DNA of 18,279 nt from an uncultured Flavobacteriales bacterium (GTDB lineage Bacteria; Bacteroidota; Bacteroidia; Flavobacteriales_D; Crocinitomicaceae), in NCBI GenBank assembly GCA_913031405.1, contig CAJWCX010000004.1:1-18279 (forward strand), written 5' to 3'. Each line of letters opens with the position of its first letter. Within the stretch, counting starts at the first letter, position 1. Shown one piece after another: positions 1 to 7,968 of the stretch. The notes beneath the pieces were generated by a model, which ran no database searches, had not been told where the DNA came from, and worked only from the letters and a program-made list of their open reading frames with translations. The position numbers and the translations under genes were made by a program.

Positions 1-391
1 AAATACAAACAAGTAGACCTACAGCAACATTGATTCTAATCCAATTTCGTCTCCAGCCTTTTCTGAGGCTTAAATAGAATTGTTGAATCTCTTTTTCCTT
101 TCTTAGTACTTTTTCAGCATGTTTCTTTCTGCTCTCTTTTTGGTATTCATTCCATTTTTCAGCTCTTGTCTTGGTTTTATATTTGGTCCTTTTCTCCTTT
201 TTTGATGATGGGTTGATGAGTGCTTCATAAGCCTCGTTGATTTGAACAAACTTTTCATGAGCTTTTGGGTCATCATTTACATCAGGGTGATATAATTTGA
301 CCAATGCCCGATAACTCTTCTTGATCTGAGATTTTGACGCTCCTTCTGGAAGGTTGAGGATTTTATAATATTTTTTTCCAGACACTTTCAT
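1..391 (-). CDS. DnaJ-domain protein with putative membrane segment (partial, runs off the left edge)
   Basis: The visible 130 residues open with a J-domain at about residues 7-72. It has the conserved YYKIL start of helix I, the HPD tripeptide at residues 35-37 needed to stimulate Hsp70 ATPase, and the FVQINEAYEALIN helix III. A highly basic, probably helical linker follows (about 65-115), and the last visible residues (about 119-130) begin a hydrophobic stretch that looks like a transmembrane helix. This suggests a membrane-tethered J-protein that recruits DnaK, not a canonical DnaJ, because the G/F region does not follow. The ATG overlaps the 3' end of menE by 29 bases, so the two genes are probably co-transcribed and translationally coupled. 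The C-terminus lies outside the window, so its specific job is unknown. The J-domain call is firm; the membrane location is inferred from few residues. Confidence 0.88.
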   Translation of the reverse strand, partial: MKVSGKKYYKILNLPEGASKSQIKKSYRALVKLYHPDVNDDPKAHEKFVQINEAYEALINPSSKKEKRTKYKTKTRAEKWNEYQKESRKKHAEKVLRKEKEIQQFYLSLRKGWRRNWIRINVAVGLLVCI

Positions 392-1400
392 TGGTTTTTA
401 CAGCCGTCATTCGGCGATCTAATTTGCCGTTTTGAGTAAATTGAAACTTATTCAATACAGTGTATAATTTCGGAATTTCATAGGGGTGAATATTTTTTGA
501 AAATATTTTTTTGCTTATGATTTGAGGAGTCTGACCTTTGAATACAATTGCAATTTTTTGACCAAATTCTTTATCTTCAACACCCATAATCATAAAATCA
601 AGGTCAAAAAATTTAGCCATTTTTTGTTCCAATTCTTCAGGATTTATCTTATAACCACCGGTATTAATGACAAAGTCTGATCTTCCCAACCATTTAAAAG
701 ATGAACAATCGATAAGTTCAACAATATCATTTGTCCTTAATTTTCTATCTCTTATTGCTGGGTAATAAATCTCAAGACAGCCATTTTTTATATCAAAAGA
801 AACCCCCGGAAGGGCACGGTAGGTATTTTCACCCTCATAACCTGTCTTTTTTAAGGCAACATGTGATAGTGTTTCAGTCATTCCATAACTATGATGAACC
901 GTTATTTCATTAGAAATCAATTGGTTTTCTATGTTTAAGTTAATGGCTCCCCCTCCAACAATAACGTTTTGTATATTTTTTAATATTTGCAGGCCTTTAG
1001 AATCATTTATAAAACTATCAAGTTGTTTTGGGAATAGGGCGATGAAGTCAACCTTGAAACGGATATAGTTATAAGTAAGACTACTCACTGGTGTGACATG
1101 GAGATGCATTCCACTAATCATTGCGCGGACAATCATCATTAGCCCGGCTATAAAATCCACAGATATGCATAAGATGGCTGATTGTTTTTCTTGAAGTTTA
1201 AAATAGTCAATTGAATTTTGTGCTGAGGCAAGCAGAGACTTCTTACTGAATTGAATCAATTTTGGAGTCCCTGTTGATCCAGATGTCTTACAAGTTATTC
1301 GATTAGAATCATTTTTTAGCATTTTCAAAATATCTTCAATTCTTTCTTTTTGCTCGAAAGTGTGATAGGTGATTTTGAAATGTGGGTTTGGTTTTATCAT
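363..1400 (-). CDS. menE: o-Succinylbenzoate--CoA ligase-like AMP-forming enzyme (MenE)
   Basis: This is an ANL-superfamily adenylating enzyme of 345 residues, shorter than Bacillus-type MenE but typical of the compact Bacteroidota form. Seen in order: the phosphate-binding loop TSGSTGTPK (39-47), the A5 motif YGMTET (172-177), the A7/A8 region with GRSDFVINTGGYK (239-251) followed by PEELE, and the C-terminal NGKLDRR with the catalytic lysine near residue 326. The family activates o-succinylbenzoate as its acyl-adenylate and transfers it to CoA, a step of menaquinone synthesis in the cytoplasm. The assignment to MenE instead of another acyl-CoA ligase rests on size and the VDFIAGLMM region typical of Bacteroidota MenE; no other men gene is visible here. 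Its ATG overlaps the dnaX stop by one base (TAATG), which implies translational coupling. Confidence 0.85.
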   Translation of the reverse strand: MIKPNPHFKITYHTFEQKERIEDILKMLKNDSNRITCKTSGSTGTPKLIQFSKKSLLASAQNSIDYFKLQEKQSAILCISVDFIAGLMMIVRAMISGMHLHVTPVSSLTYNYIRFKVDFIALFPKQLDSFINDSKGLQILKNIQNVIVGGGAINLNIENQLISNEITVHHSYGMTETLSHVALKKTGYEGENTYRALPGVSFDIKNGCLEIYYPAIRDRKLRTNDIVELIDCSSFKWLGRSDFVINTGGYKINPEELEQKMAKFFDLDFMIMGVEDKEFGQKIAIVFKGQTPQIISKKIFSKNIHPYEIPKLYTVLNKFQFTQNGKLDRRMTAVKTNESVWKKIL

Positions 1401-3115
1401 TAAAATTCAATATCTAAATTGAATAGGTTCTTCAGGGTAATGAGTTTGGGATTCTTTTTAGAAAGAGCTTCGAATTTATCATTACCATTTAAGAACTTAA
1501 CCTCTTCATCCGGGTTTTCAATCAGATCTAATTCAATTTCAATGAAATGATTTTTGAGCTGTTCTCTTAAAAAGTTAATCAACTCTCCTAGTAGGGGGTT
1601 AATGTAGTCAATTTGAATTTGATTGTCCACACTGATTTTAATCTTTTCGTTGGTTTCAAATAAGGGGTCTCTTTTTACTAAGGCATTATAAAATGTTTCC
1701 ATTCCTTGATCTTTGACTCGAAAAGCATACTGTCTCCACAGTAAAAGTGCTTTTTGTATGTTGACTTTTTCTCTAGGCAGTGCATCTTCCTTTTTGTTTT
1801 TTTCTTCTCGTTCGTTTTGAAGGATTTCTTTGATGGATAGATGCTTTGCCCCGATACTTGATTTTTTCAAGGTTTTGATTTTAGGAATGGTTATGGGTTT
1901 TTCGACCATTTCTTTTTTTACCGGAGTTTTTATTTTTTGATCCTTTTTCTTTTCTCGAAGTGATTGTTTAGAAAAGGGTAGAAGCTCAATAGGCTCAGTT
2001 AATTTTTTTTTTTTTTCGTGCTCTTGTTTCAGTGAACAGAGCTCCATTAGGCAAACTTCCACCAGCAAGCGCTGATTTTTAGAAGCTTTATAAGCCACGT
2101 CTGTCTTGCTGATGGCATTCAATGCACGCATGACCAAATGTGGATCCATATTCTTGGATTGTTCCAAATATTTTGATTTGATTGCGTCAGGAACTTCAAG
2201 TAGTTGAACTGATTTCGCGTCTTTACAAACCAATAAATTGCGATAATGACTTGCCAAACCTCCTATAAAATGGTGCGAGTCAAAACCTTTTTCAACGACT
2301 TCATTAAACAAAAGCAAGCTTGAAGAAATATCTTCATTCATTGAGAATTCGACAAACTTGAAGAAGTAGTCGTAATCTAGGATATGAAGATTATTAATTA
2401 CATCTTTATAAGTGATTTGTTCACCCGAAAAGGTGACCATCTGGTCAAACACGGATAAGGCATCTCTAAGTGCACCATCTGCTTTCATAGCAATCATATG
2501 CATCGCTTCAGGTTCAGCTTTTACCTTTTCCTTTTTCGCAATTTCGATGAGGTGATCTCCAATGTCTCTGACTTTGATTTTTGAAAAATCAAATATTTGA
2601 CAACGAGATAATATAGTAGGAATAATCTTATGCTTTTCCGTTGTTGCCAATATAAATATGGCGTGCTTCGGCGGTTCTTCTAGTGTTTTTAAAAACGCAT
2701 TAAAGGCATTGGTTGAAAGCATATGTACCTCATCAATAATATAAACTTTAAAGTCTCCAAGTTGTGGCGCAATGCGAACCTGATCAATGAGGTTTCTAAT
2801 ATCATCAACAGAGTTGTTCGAGGCTGCATCTAACTCATAAATATTCAATGAAGCTCCTGAGTTAAAACTTTTACAAGACTCACAATCATCACAGGCCTCA
2901 ACATTTTCTGTTCGCTTGGTACAATTAATCGTTTTTGCCAATATACGGGCTGTTGTCGTTTTACCAACACCGCGCGATCCGCAAAACAAAAACGCTTGCG
3001 CAAGATGGTTGTTTTTTATGGCGTTTTTGAGCGTACTGGTAATTGATTTTTGCCCTACAACCGTATCAAAAGTTTGAGGTCGGTACTTACGTGCAGAAAC
3101 AATAAAATCACCCAT
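1400..3115 (-). CDS. dnaX: DNA polymerase III subunit tau/gamma (clamp-loader ATPase)
   Basis: DnaX is the ATPase that loads the sliding clamp and, as full-length tau, couples polymerase and helicase. Numbering from the chosen ATG, the AAA+ module shows Walker A GSRGVGKT (46-53), four zinc-ligand cysteines (65, 75, 78, 81), Walker B IIDEVH (126-131), sensor ATTEK (157-161) and the SRC arginine finger (170-172). The collar domain III ends near residue 370. A Lys/Glu-rich linker and a tau-type C-terminal domain follow, for 571 residues in total. An upstream in-frame ATG at 3145 would add ten residues, but homologues begin at the MxxFIVSARKYRP motif and a promoter box lies between the two ATGs, so I chose 3115. 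The coding strand carries a 14-A run at codons 367-371, described separately. menE and a J-protein gene follow in the same transcript. Confidence 0.96.
   Translation of the reverse strand: MGDFIVSARKYRPQTFDTVVGQKSITSTLKNAIKNNHLAQAFLFCGSRGVGKTTTARILAKTINCTKRTENVEACDDCESCKSFNSGASLNIYELDAASNNSVDDIRNLIDQVRIAPQLGDFKVYIIDEVHMLSTNAFNAFLKTLEEPPKHAIFILATTEKHKIIPTILSRCQIFDFSKIKVRDIGDHLIEIAKKEKVKAEPEAMHMIAMKADGALRDALSVFDQMVTFSGEQITYKDVINNLHILDYDYFFKFVEFSMNEDISSSLLLFNEVVEKGFDSHHFIGGLASHYRNLLVCKDAKSVQLLEVPDAIKSKYLEQSKNMDPHLVMRALNAISKTDVAYKASKNQRLLVEVCLMELCSLKQEHEKKKKLTEPIELLPFSKQSLREKKKDQKIKTPVKKEMVEKPITIPKIKTLKKSSIGAKHLSIKEILQNEREEKNKKEDALPREKVNIQKALLLWRQYAFRVKDQGMETFYNALVKRDPLFETNEKIKISVDNQIQIDYINPLLGELINFLREQLKNHFIEIELDLIENPDEEVKFLNGNDKFEALSKKNPKLITLKNLFNLDIEF
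2003..2016 (-). other. A14 homopolymer slippage site inside dnaX
   Basis: The coding strand reads GAA AAA AAA AAA AAA TTA ACT GAG, so a G is followed by 14 consecutive A residues encoding part of Glu367 and Lys368-371. If one A is gained (or the ribosome shifts -1), the next codons are ATT AAC TGA, a stop after two residues. If one A is lost (or the ribosome shifts +1), the reading becomes AAT TAA, a stop after one residue. Either event gives a protein of about 371-373 residues that keeps the ATPase and collar domains and loses the tau-specific part. Thermus thermophilus dnaX makes gamma by transcriptional slippage on a run of A, and E. coli uses ribosomal frameshifting on A AAA AAG. Use of the site here is inferred. 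Confidence 0.6.
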
Positions 3116-3146
3116 AAAACAAAGATATTGATTTATATCAATCAAA
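3116..3146 (-). promoter_or_regulatory. Candidate dnaX promoter with palindrome, possibly leaderless
   Basis: An exact match to the Bacteroidota -7 element, TATCTTTG, occupies 3120-3127 on the minus strand, followed by TTTT and then the dnaX ATG. A TTTG at 3143-3146 could be the -33 element, but its 15-base spacing is shorter than the usual range. Between them lies an inverted repeat, ATTGAT-n4-ATCAAT (3127-3142), which could be a repressor operator or chance in AT-rich DNA. With the box this close, transcription would begin at or next to the start codon. The 44-base gap after the upstream phosphoesterase gene would also allow simple read-through. Confidence 0.45.
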
Positions 3147-3159
3147 TGATAAAATGAGT

Positions 3160-4464
3160 TTATCTTCTCGGATAAATCTCAACGAGGGTCCCATTTGTTG
3201 GTCCCCATAGCTTTAAATTACTTGGTATCTCGAACCTCGAATCTTCTCGTACTTCGATTATTTCTTCTGCGTTTTCATATAGAACCGTTCGTAATTCAAT
3301 TTTTTCTTGAGAGACAAAAATGAGGTTGAATTGATTCACAGCTTCGGCATCTCTAGTCCAAGACTTTAGATCATCAGCCATTCGAAGAGGTGCTCCCCAA
3401 CATCCTTCTCCAGCATATACAATTCCCTTGTTATCGTTCCTTATAAATCCTTCATCAGCATCATCCGATTTATCACTTATTATGGGCCAAGTTATTTTGC
3501 AGGTATGAGAGTCATTCTCTAAGCATAGTCTTACATTTTTAAATTTCTCAAATTCGGGGACAAAGTTTTTATATTGTGTCTGCATCTCTTTTTTCCATTT
3601 AACGTGAGCTCTCACGGGTCTGTGGTATTGTGGTATTTGCCAATAATAATCCTTATGTTTTTTTAATGTTCTTTTTAAAAACAGTTTTTGAGCTCCAAAC
3701 TTCAATATTTCAGAATTTAAGGATATAATATTCAATAATGTACCCCCAAAAGTGGTCGAATAAAATACCCTCCGACTTGGAACATCGAACAAACGAATCA
3801 TGACCTTGTTTCCCAGCTCATGGTTTCCTCTAGTGACCACCATAGGCGTTATTCTTCCATCACCACTGATACAAGACTCCCAATCTTTAAACCATTCCTT
3901 CCATTGTTTCTCCGTATCAATCGCTGTAAAATCTCCATTAAATAAAACGGCATCTACTTTGAGCTTAGAAACCATCTTATTTGCTTTAGTTCGATACTCC
4001 CGCAAGCTTCGAGAATCACCACCGGCAATAAAGGCCAATTTATCTTCGGATTGATCACTGACTGTGCTAAAATAATAGATTGTACTCTGGTCATCGCTGT
4101 CAATCAAGGCAAAATAGTATTTCGTTTTGGCTTTTAACCTTGTCAATCTGCAGATATGATTGTGCATACCCTTGTAGTGATTTTCAATAAAATTCTTCTG
4201 ATTGGCTTGAAGCTCCAATTCTCCATCTGGCTTGATAGTGTCTATCCAAATTCCTTTGAACGAACCGCTAAGTTGATTCCAAATGATGGTCGCTTCATAT
4301 GAGGCATTGGTGTTAAATACGATTCTGACAAATTCGGTTTTAGACTGTGCTAATGTATTGATTAGTGCAACCAGAGCCAAAGTTGTGAACCATTTCGGGT
4401 TACAATTTTTAAATACTTTCAATAGTTCAATATCTCTATTTGAAGTCTTTTTTACTGACACCAT
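3160..4464 (-). CDS. Secreted purple-acid-phosphatase-like metallophosphoesterase
   Basis: After a signal-peptide-like hydrophobic segment (about 25-41), residues 43-135 look like the fibronectin-type N-terminal domain of purple acid phosphatases (RIVFNTNAS, then TKYYFAL). The calcineurin-like catalytic domain follows: GGDSR (148-152), NGDF (176-179), RGNHE (212-216), a histidine-containing QYHRPVRAH (279-287) and NDSHTCK (317-323). These match the five metal-ligand blocks of the family, with some blocks divergent. Hydrolysis of phosphate esters in the periplasm or outside the cell is expected; the substrate is unknown. The ATG at 4464 overlaps the upstream M16 gene by 29 bases and gives a long 25-residue leader before the hydrophobic core. 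A TTG at 4422, 13 bases after that gene's stop codon, would give a more typical signal peptide and may be the true start. Confidence 0.8.
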   Translation of the reverse strand: MVSVKKTSNRDIELLKVFKNCNPKWFTTLALVALINTLAQSKTEFVRIVFNTNASYEATIIWNQLSGSFKGIWIDTIKPDGELELQANQKNFIENHYKGMHNHICRLTRLKAKTKYYFALIDSDDQSTIYYFSTVSDQSEDKLAFIAGGDSRSLREYRTKANKMVSKLKVDAVLFNGDFTAIDTEKQWKEWFKDWESCISGDGRITPMVVTRGNHELGNKVMIRLFDVPSRRVFYSTTFGGTLLNIISLNSEILKFGAQKLFLKRTLKKHKDYYWQIPQYHRPVRAHVKWKKEMQTQYKNFVPEFEKFKNVRLCLENDSHTCKITWPIISDKSDDADEGFIRNDNKGIVYAGEGCWGAPLRMADDLKSWTRDAEAVNQFNLIFVSQEKIELRTVLYENAEEIIEVREDSRFEIPSNLKLWGPTNGTLVEIYPRR

Positions 4465-6502
4465 CGTTTATTTTGATTTCGCTAGTAGTATATGTAATTA
4501 CCTGAGGTCCTATGGTGAGTGTTGATGTATGAGGCATCATAACACCATCAATAGATTTGTATTCAGATAAATCCGTGGTTTGTATCATCTTTTGTCCTTG
4601 TGCCTCTCTCATTTCCTCCGTTCGAACCAATAGAAATGACTCCGAGTCATAATATCTAAATGAGTTCTCGCTGATCTGAATTTTATATACATCAGCTCCA
4701 TTTAAAGGGCTTAAGCTAATCAATGAAATGTTTTCAGAATTCAAATACATCTCTGGAAACAATCCTTTTTCAGCTTTCTTTTTTTCTATTTCTTCATCTG
4801 ACATTTCAGTTTTCATTCCCTGCTGTTCGTTGTAACCGGATTTGCCATTGAAAACTTGTTTCATAATGACTCCCATACCTGATGCAGAGATTTCCATTGA
4901 TTCTTTATTTGGTGCCATTGATTTCATAACTCCAGTAGGCTTAAAAGGAGCACCCGGAATAGTAAGTTCAACAGTGGTCCTAATGGTTTTAACACCGTTC
5001 AAAGCCTTGGAGCCTCCAATGGCCTCCACATAATTTTCAAAAATCTTTGAAGCAGTCATTCCTTCAGGTATTGGCTTCAAGAATTGGGGCTTTTCTACAG
5101 GGTTGGCTTCTCGATCAAAGTATTTGATTGGTATACCAGTTTTTTCGAGGTTTCCAATAACATCACTTCCTTTACCAACCACAATAAAACGAGCGTTGCT
5201 TCCGTTAAAATATTTTTTGGCTACGCGCTGCACGTCTGCTGTAGTTACGGCGTTGATTTTCTCAAGATACGTGCTATAAAAGTCAGCCGGAAGATTGTTT
5301 GTTTTGACATTTATGGCATATCTGGCGATTGTCGAAGGTTGTTCGAGTGCTAATACGAAGTCACCAACATATTTTGCTTTCGCATTTTTTAAGGCCGCTT
5401 CGTCAACCAATGTGTCTTGTATTCGTTTCACTTCCTTAAGCGTTTGAACAACAGCACTGTCTGTCACCTCATTTCTTACCGAAGCACCTGCTCTAAACCT
5501 TGTAATATATTGATCCGACCCAACAGAGGATCTTGCCCCATAAGTAAAGCCGTGTTCTTCTCTCAAATTCATATTGAGGTAGCTGTTAAATCCGCCTCCA
5601 AGGATTTTATTAGCAATGAGTACGGCATGATAATCAGGATCGCTCATTTCTAATTTTACATGACTCGTCAAAGAGATGTTTGATTGAACAGCATTAGGCA
5701 TATCTATAAAGTTGATTTCTAATTGCGACGGGTTTGCTGTTGCTTCGGGGACCTCTTGAGAAATAACTTCATTTTTCTTCCAAGCTCCAAAGTTTTTCTC
5801 CACGAGAACTTTCATCTCATCCGGATTAATGTCACCAAGAATGACCAAATAAGCTTGAGACGGACTAAAATAATTGGCATAATAAGATTGAACATCTTCA
5901 AAATTAACTTTGTTTATAGAGCTTTCAGACTCAAATTCTCCATAGGGGTGATGTGTTCCATATGTAAGCGCTCCTCCTACAATTCCGGCGATTGCATCAA
6001 CACTTTTTTCCTGACTTTTTAAGCTTTCTAACAAGCGGTCTTTCTCTTTCCTAAATTCTTCTTCGGTAAGTAAAGAATTCATGGTTGCGTCTGCTAATAA
6101 TTCTATGATTCGTTCATTATACTTCGTCAATGAACTTGCAAAGCCACCGTTAAATCCAAAGGAAATATTAGCACCTAAGAAATCAATTTCTTCGTTGTAT
6201 TCGTCTTTGGAAATAGTTGTGGTACCGTTACCGAGCATGGCTCCTAACAATGAGGTGACACCACATTTTTCTCCTTCAATGATGGGAGTTCTGTCAAATG
6301 CCAAATTCATAGAAACTCGTGGGAGCTTATGGTTTTCAACAAGCAGGACTTGGAGTCCGTTTGCGAGTTCAAATTCAACGGGTTGGTCCAAAGTTATTTT
6401 TGGTGCGGGACCGGGATTAGGTTGCTGACTTCGATCAACTTGGGCAGTTATACTTCCGAAGGTAAATAAAACAGTAAGGAGAAGGTATATTCTATTTTTC
6501 AT
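4436..6502 (-). CDS. M16B peptidase-family partner subunit lacking the zinc motif, with C-terminal extension
   Basis: This 688-residue protein starts with a signal peptide (MKNRIYLLLTVLFTFGSITA). It has two M16 domains (about 40-465), but the HxxEH zinc site is gone: the aligned positions are Ser84, Gly87 and Ala88 in GVTSLLGAMLGNGT. It keeps the NLREEHGFTYGARS block with Arg314 and Tyr321. In known M16B heterodimers this R/Y pair is supplied by the non-catalytic subunit and completes the active site of its zinc-binding partner, which here is the gene 16 bases upstream. Residues about 485-688 form an extra domain, beta-rich by eye and resembling the LolA/lipoprotein-sorting-like tail common on Bacteroidota M16 proteins; its role is unknown. 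Location is periplasmic or outer-membrane-facing. Pseudo-active partner is an inference from the missing ligands and the gene order. Confidence 0.9.
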   Translation of the reverse strand: MKNRIYLLLTVLFTFGSITAQVDRSQQPNPGPAPKITLDQPVEFELANGLQVLLVENHKLPRVSMNLAFDRTPIIEGEKCGVTSLLGAMLGNGTTTISKDEYNEEIDFLGANISFGFNGGFASSLTKYNERIIELLADATMNSLLTEEEFRKEKDRLLESLKSQEKSVDAIAGIVGGALTYGTHHPYGEFESESSINKVNFEDVQSYYANYFSPSQAYLVILGDINPDEMKVLVEKNFGAWKKNEVISQEVPEATANPSQLEINFIDMPNAVQSNISLTSHVKLEMSDPDYHAVLIANKILGGGFNSYLNMNLREEHGFTYGARSSVGSDQYITRFRAGASVRNEVTDSAVVQTLKEVKRIQDTLVDEAALKNAKAKYVGDFVLALEQPSTIARYAINVKTNNLPADFYSTYLEKINAVTTADVQRVAKKYFNGSNARFIVVGKGSDVIGNLEKTGIPIKYFDREANPVEKPQFLKPIPEGMTASKIFENYVEAIGGSKALNGVKTIRTTVELTIPGAPFKPTGVMKSMAPNKESMEISASGMGVIMKQVFNGKSGYNEQQGMKTEMSDEEIEKKKAEKGLFPEMYLNSENISLISLSPLNGADVYKIQISENSFRYYDSESFLLVRTEEMREAQGQKMIQTTDLSEYKSIDGVMMPHTSTLTIGPQVITYTTSEIKINDGVSKKDFK

Positions 6503-6518
6503 TTTTATTTATTTAAAA

Positions 6519-7838
6519 TTATTCTTGATCAGATTCCGGTAGATACTCTAATATCAGCCTTTGGTTTGGGTTCAGATATTTATTGGCAACCTCTTTAATT
6601 TCCTCTCTCGTAATGGATTTAAAGATTTCAATTTCATTATTAATAAGACTTATATCACCATAGAGCATATAATAACGTGCGAGTGAATTGGCTACTCCTT
6701 CGATGCTTGAATTTGCATTCACAAAATCATTTTCAAGTTTATTTTGAATTTTTTGATAATCTTTTTCTGAAATAAGCTCTGTTTGAATTTTAACAATTTC
6801 TTCATCCATTTCTGATATGATGTCGTCTAAATCAACATCACCTTGCGGCATCCCAAATAAGATGTACGTACCATAATCCTCTTGATTGTAGTTAAATGCA
6901 CCTACTTGAAGTGCCATTTTTTTATCGTCAACAATCTTTTTGTATAGTTTTGATGTTTTTCCATCACTAAAATATGTAGAAATCATACCAAGTACATAGG
7001 AGTCTCTCTCCTTGAAAGAAGGGGTTCTGTATGCCGCTATCACAGCAGGGATATTAATATTGGCATCATAGGCTTTTTCCCTCATCGGCTCCGTTATAGG
7101 ATCTTCTTTTGGGAAATTTCTAACAATATCTTTTCCTTTAGGAATTGGGCCGAAGTAACCTTCAATCATATTTTTTACGGAATCAACATCGATGTCACCA
7201 GCGACTACTAATACAGCATTATTGGGGATGTAATATTTTTTATTAAACGCTTGAAATTCTTCCAATGTAGCAGCATCCAAATGGGCCATTTTACCAATGG
7301 TTGTTCCCTTATACGGGTGTTTTTTGAACATATGCAGTTTAATATTCTCCATGAATTTTCCATAAGGACTGTTGTCCACTCTTAGTCGTTTTTCTTCTTT
7401 AACGACCTCATTCTGTGTGTCTACTCCAATTTGGTTAATAACGGGATGTAGCAATCGCTCTGATTCCATCCAAAGTCCCAATTCAACACTATTAGAAGGA
7501 AACACCTCGTAATAATAAGTACGGTCATCCGTTGTGTTGGCATTATTACTTCCCCCATTTGAGGTAACAATAGTAAACCATTCACCTCTTGGGATATTCT
7601 CAGTTCCTTCAAACAATAAGTGCTCAAAGAAATGTGCGAAGCCTGTCCGTTCAGGATTTTCGTCTTTTGCACCAACATGATACATCACTGCTATTGTTAC
7701 TACTGGTGCTGAATGATCTTCGTGCAAGATGACATGCATGCCGTTGTCTAAGTCATACTCTATGTAATCAATTTTGGTTTGTCCATGGATCTGGGCTGAC
7801 AATAATAGCACCATTAAAGTGGGAATCAATTTATTCAT
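6519..7838 (-). CDS. M16B zinc metallopeptidase, catalytic subunit
   Basis: This is a pitrilysin/processing-peptidase-family protein of 439 residues. A signal peptide (about 1-20, ending HGQ) is followed by the inverted zinc motif HFFEH (69-73), with the third ligand expected in NEVVKEEKR, around Glu148 or Glu149, at the usual distance. The second, non-catalytic M16 half follows to the C-terminus. It should cleave peptides in the periplasm as a heterodimer with the downstream zinc-less partner; the native substrate is not known. An upstream TTG at 7862 would extend the frame by eight residues, but the ATG at 7838 leads directly into the signal peptide and is preferred. It is the first gene of the leftward cluster, with a candidate promoter box at 7860-7867. 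Confidence 0.93.
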   Translation of the reverse strand: MNKLIPTLMVLLLSAQIHGQTKIDYIEYDLDNGMHVILHEDHSAPVVTIAVMYHVGAKDENPERTGFAHFFEHLLFEGTENIPRGEWFTIVTSNGGSNNANTTDDRTYYYEVFPSNSVELGLWMESERLLHPVINQIGVDTQNEVVKEEKRLRVDNSPYGKFMENIKLHMFKKHPYKGTTIGKMAHLDAATLEEFQAFNKKYYIPNNAVLVVAGDIDVDSVKNMIEGYFGPIPKGKDIVRNFPKEDPITEPMREKAYDANINIPAVIAAYRTPSFKERDSYVLGMISTYFSDGKTSKLYKKIVDDKKMALQVGAFNYNQEDYGTYILFGMPQGDVDLDDIISEMDEEIVKIQTELISEKDYQKIQNKLENDFVNANSSIEGVANSLARYYMLYGDISLINNEIEIFKSITREEIKEVANKYLNPNQRLILEYLPESDQE

Positions 7839-7859
7839 AAAATCATTTTTTTGAGTTAC

Positions 7860-7867
7860 CAAAAATA
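7860..7867 (-). promoter_or_regulatory. Candidate -7 promoter box for the M16 peptidase operon
   Basis: TATTTTTG on the minus strand matches TAnnTTTG exactly and ends 21 bases before the preferred ATG at 7838. That would leave a 5' leader of roughly 15-18 bases. I do not see a convincing TTTG at -33. Its location in the only divergent gap between two transcription units supports it, but such AT-rich octamers also occur by chance. Confidence 0.4.
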
Positions 7868-7956
7868 AGGTACTTTTTATTGATTTAAGCTTTTTCGATT
7901 AAAATCATTATTTTTTGATGTTAATTCAAGTTAATTTCTTTTGGTCTGAATTTTGG

Positions 7957-7964
7957 TAAATTTG
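7957..7964 (+). promoter_or_regulatory. Candidate -7 promoter box directly before the repeat-protein gene
   Basis: TAAATTTG matches TAnnTTTG exactly and is followed by TTTC and the GTG start at 7969. Transcription starting the usual few bases after the box would begin at the start codon itself. No well-spaced -33 TTTG is visible; the nearest, at 7940-7943, is too close. The rest of the 130-base divergent gap (7839-7968) is AT-rich, and I see nothing else in it. Confidence 0.45.
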
Positions 7965-7968
7965 TTTC

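Noticed and set aside
5084..6428. Several plus-strand open frames antisense to the M16 partner gene
   Set aside because: The opposite strand encodes a clear full-length M16 protein, and these frames look like shadows of its codon usage.
7421..7678. Minus-strand open frame in another phase inside the M16 catalytic gene
   Set aside because: It overlaps the conserved zinc-site coding region and its translation has no protein-like features.
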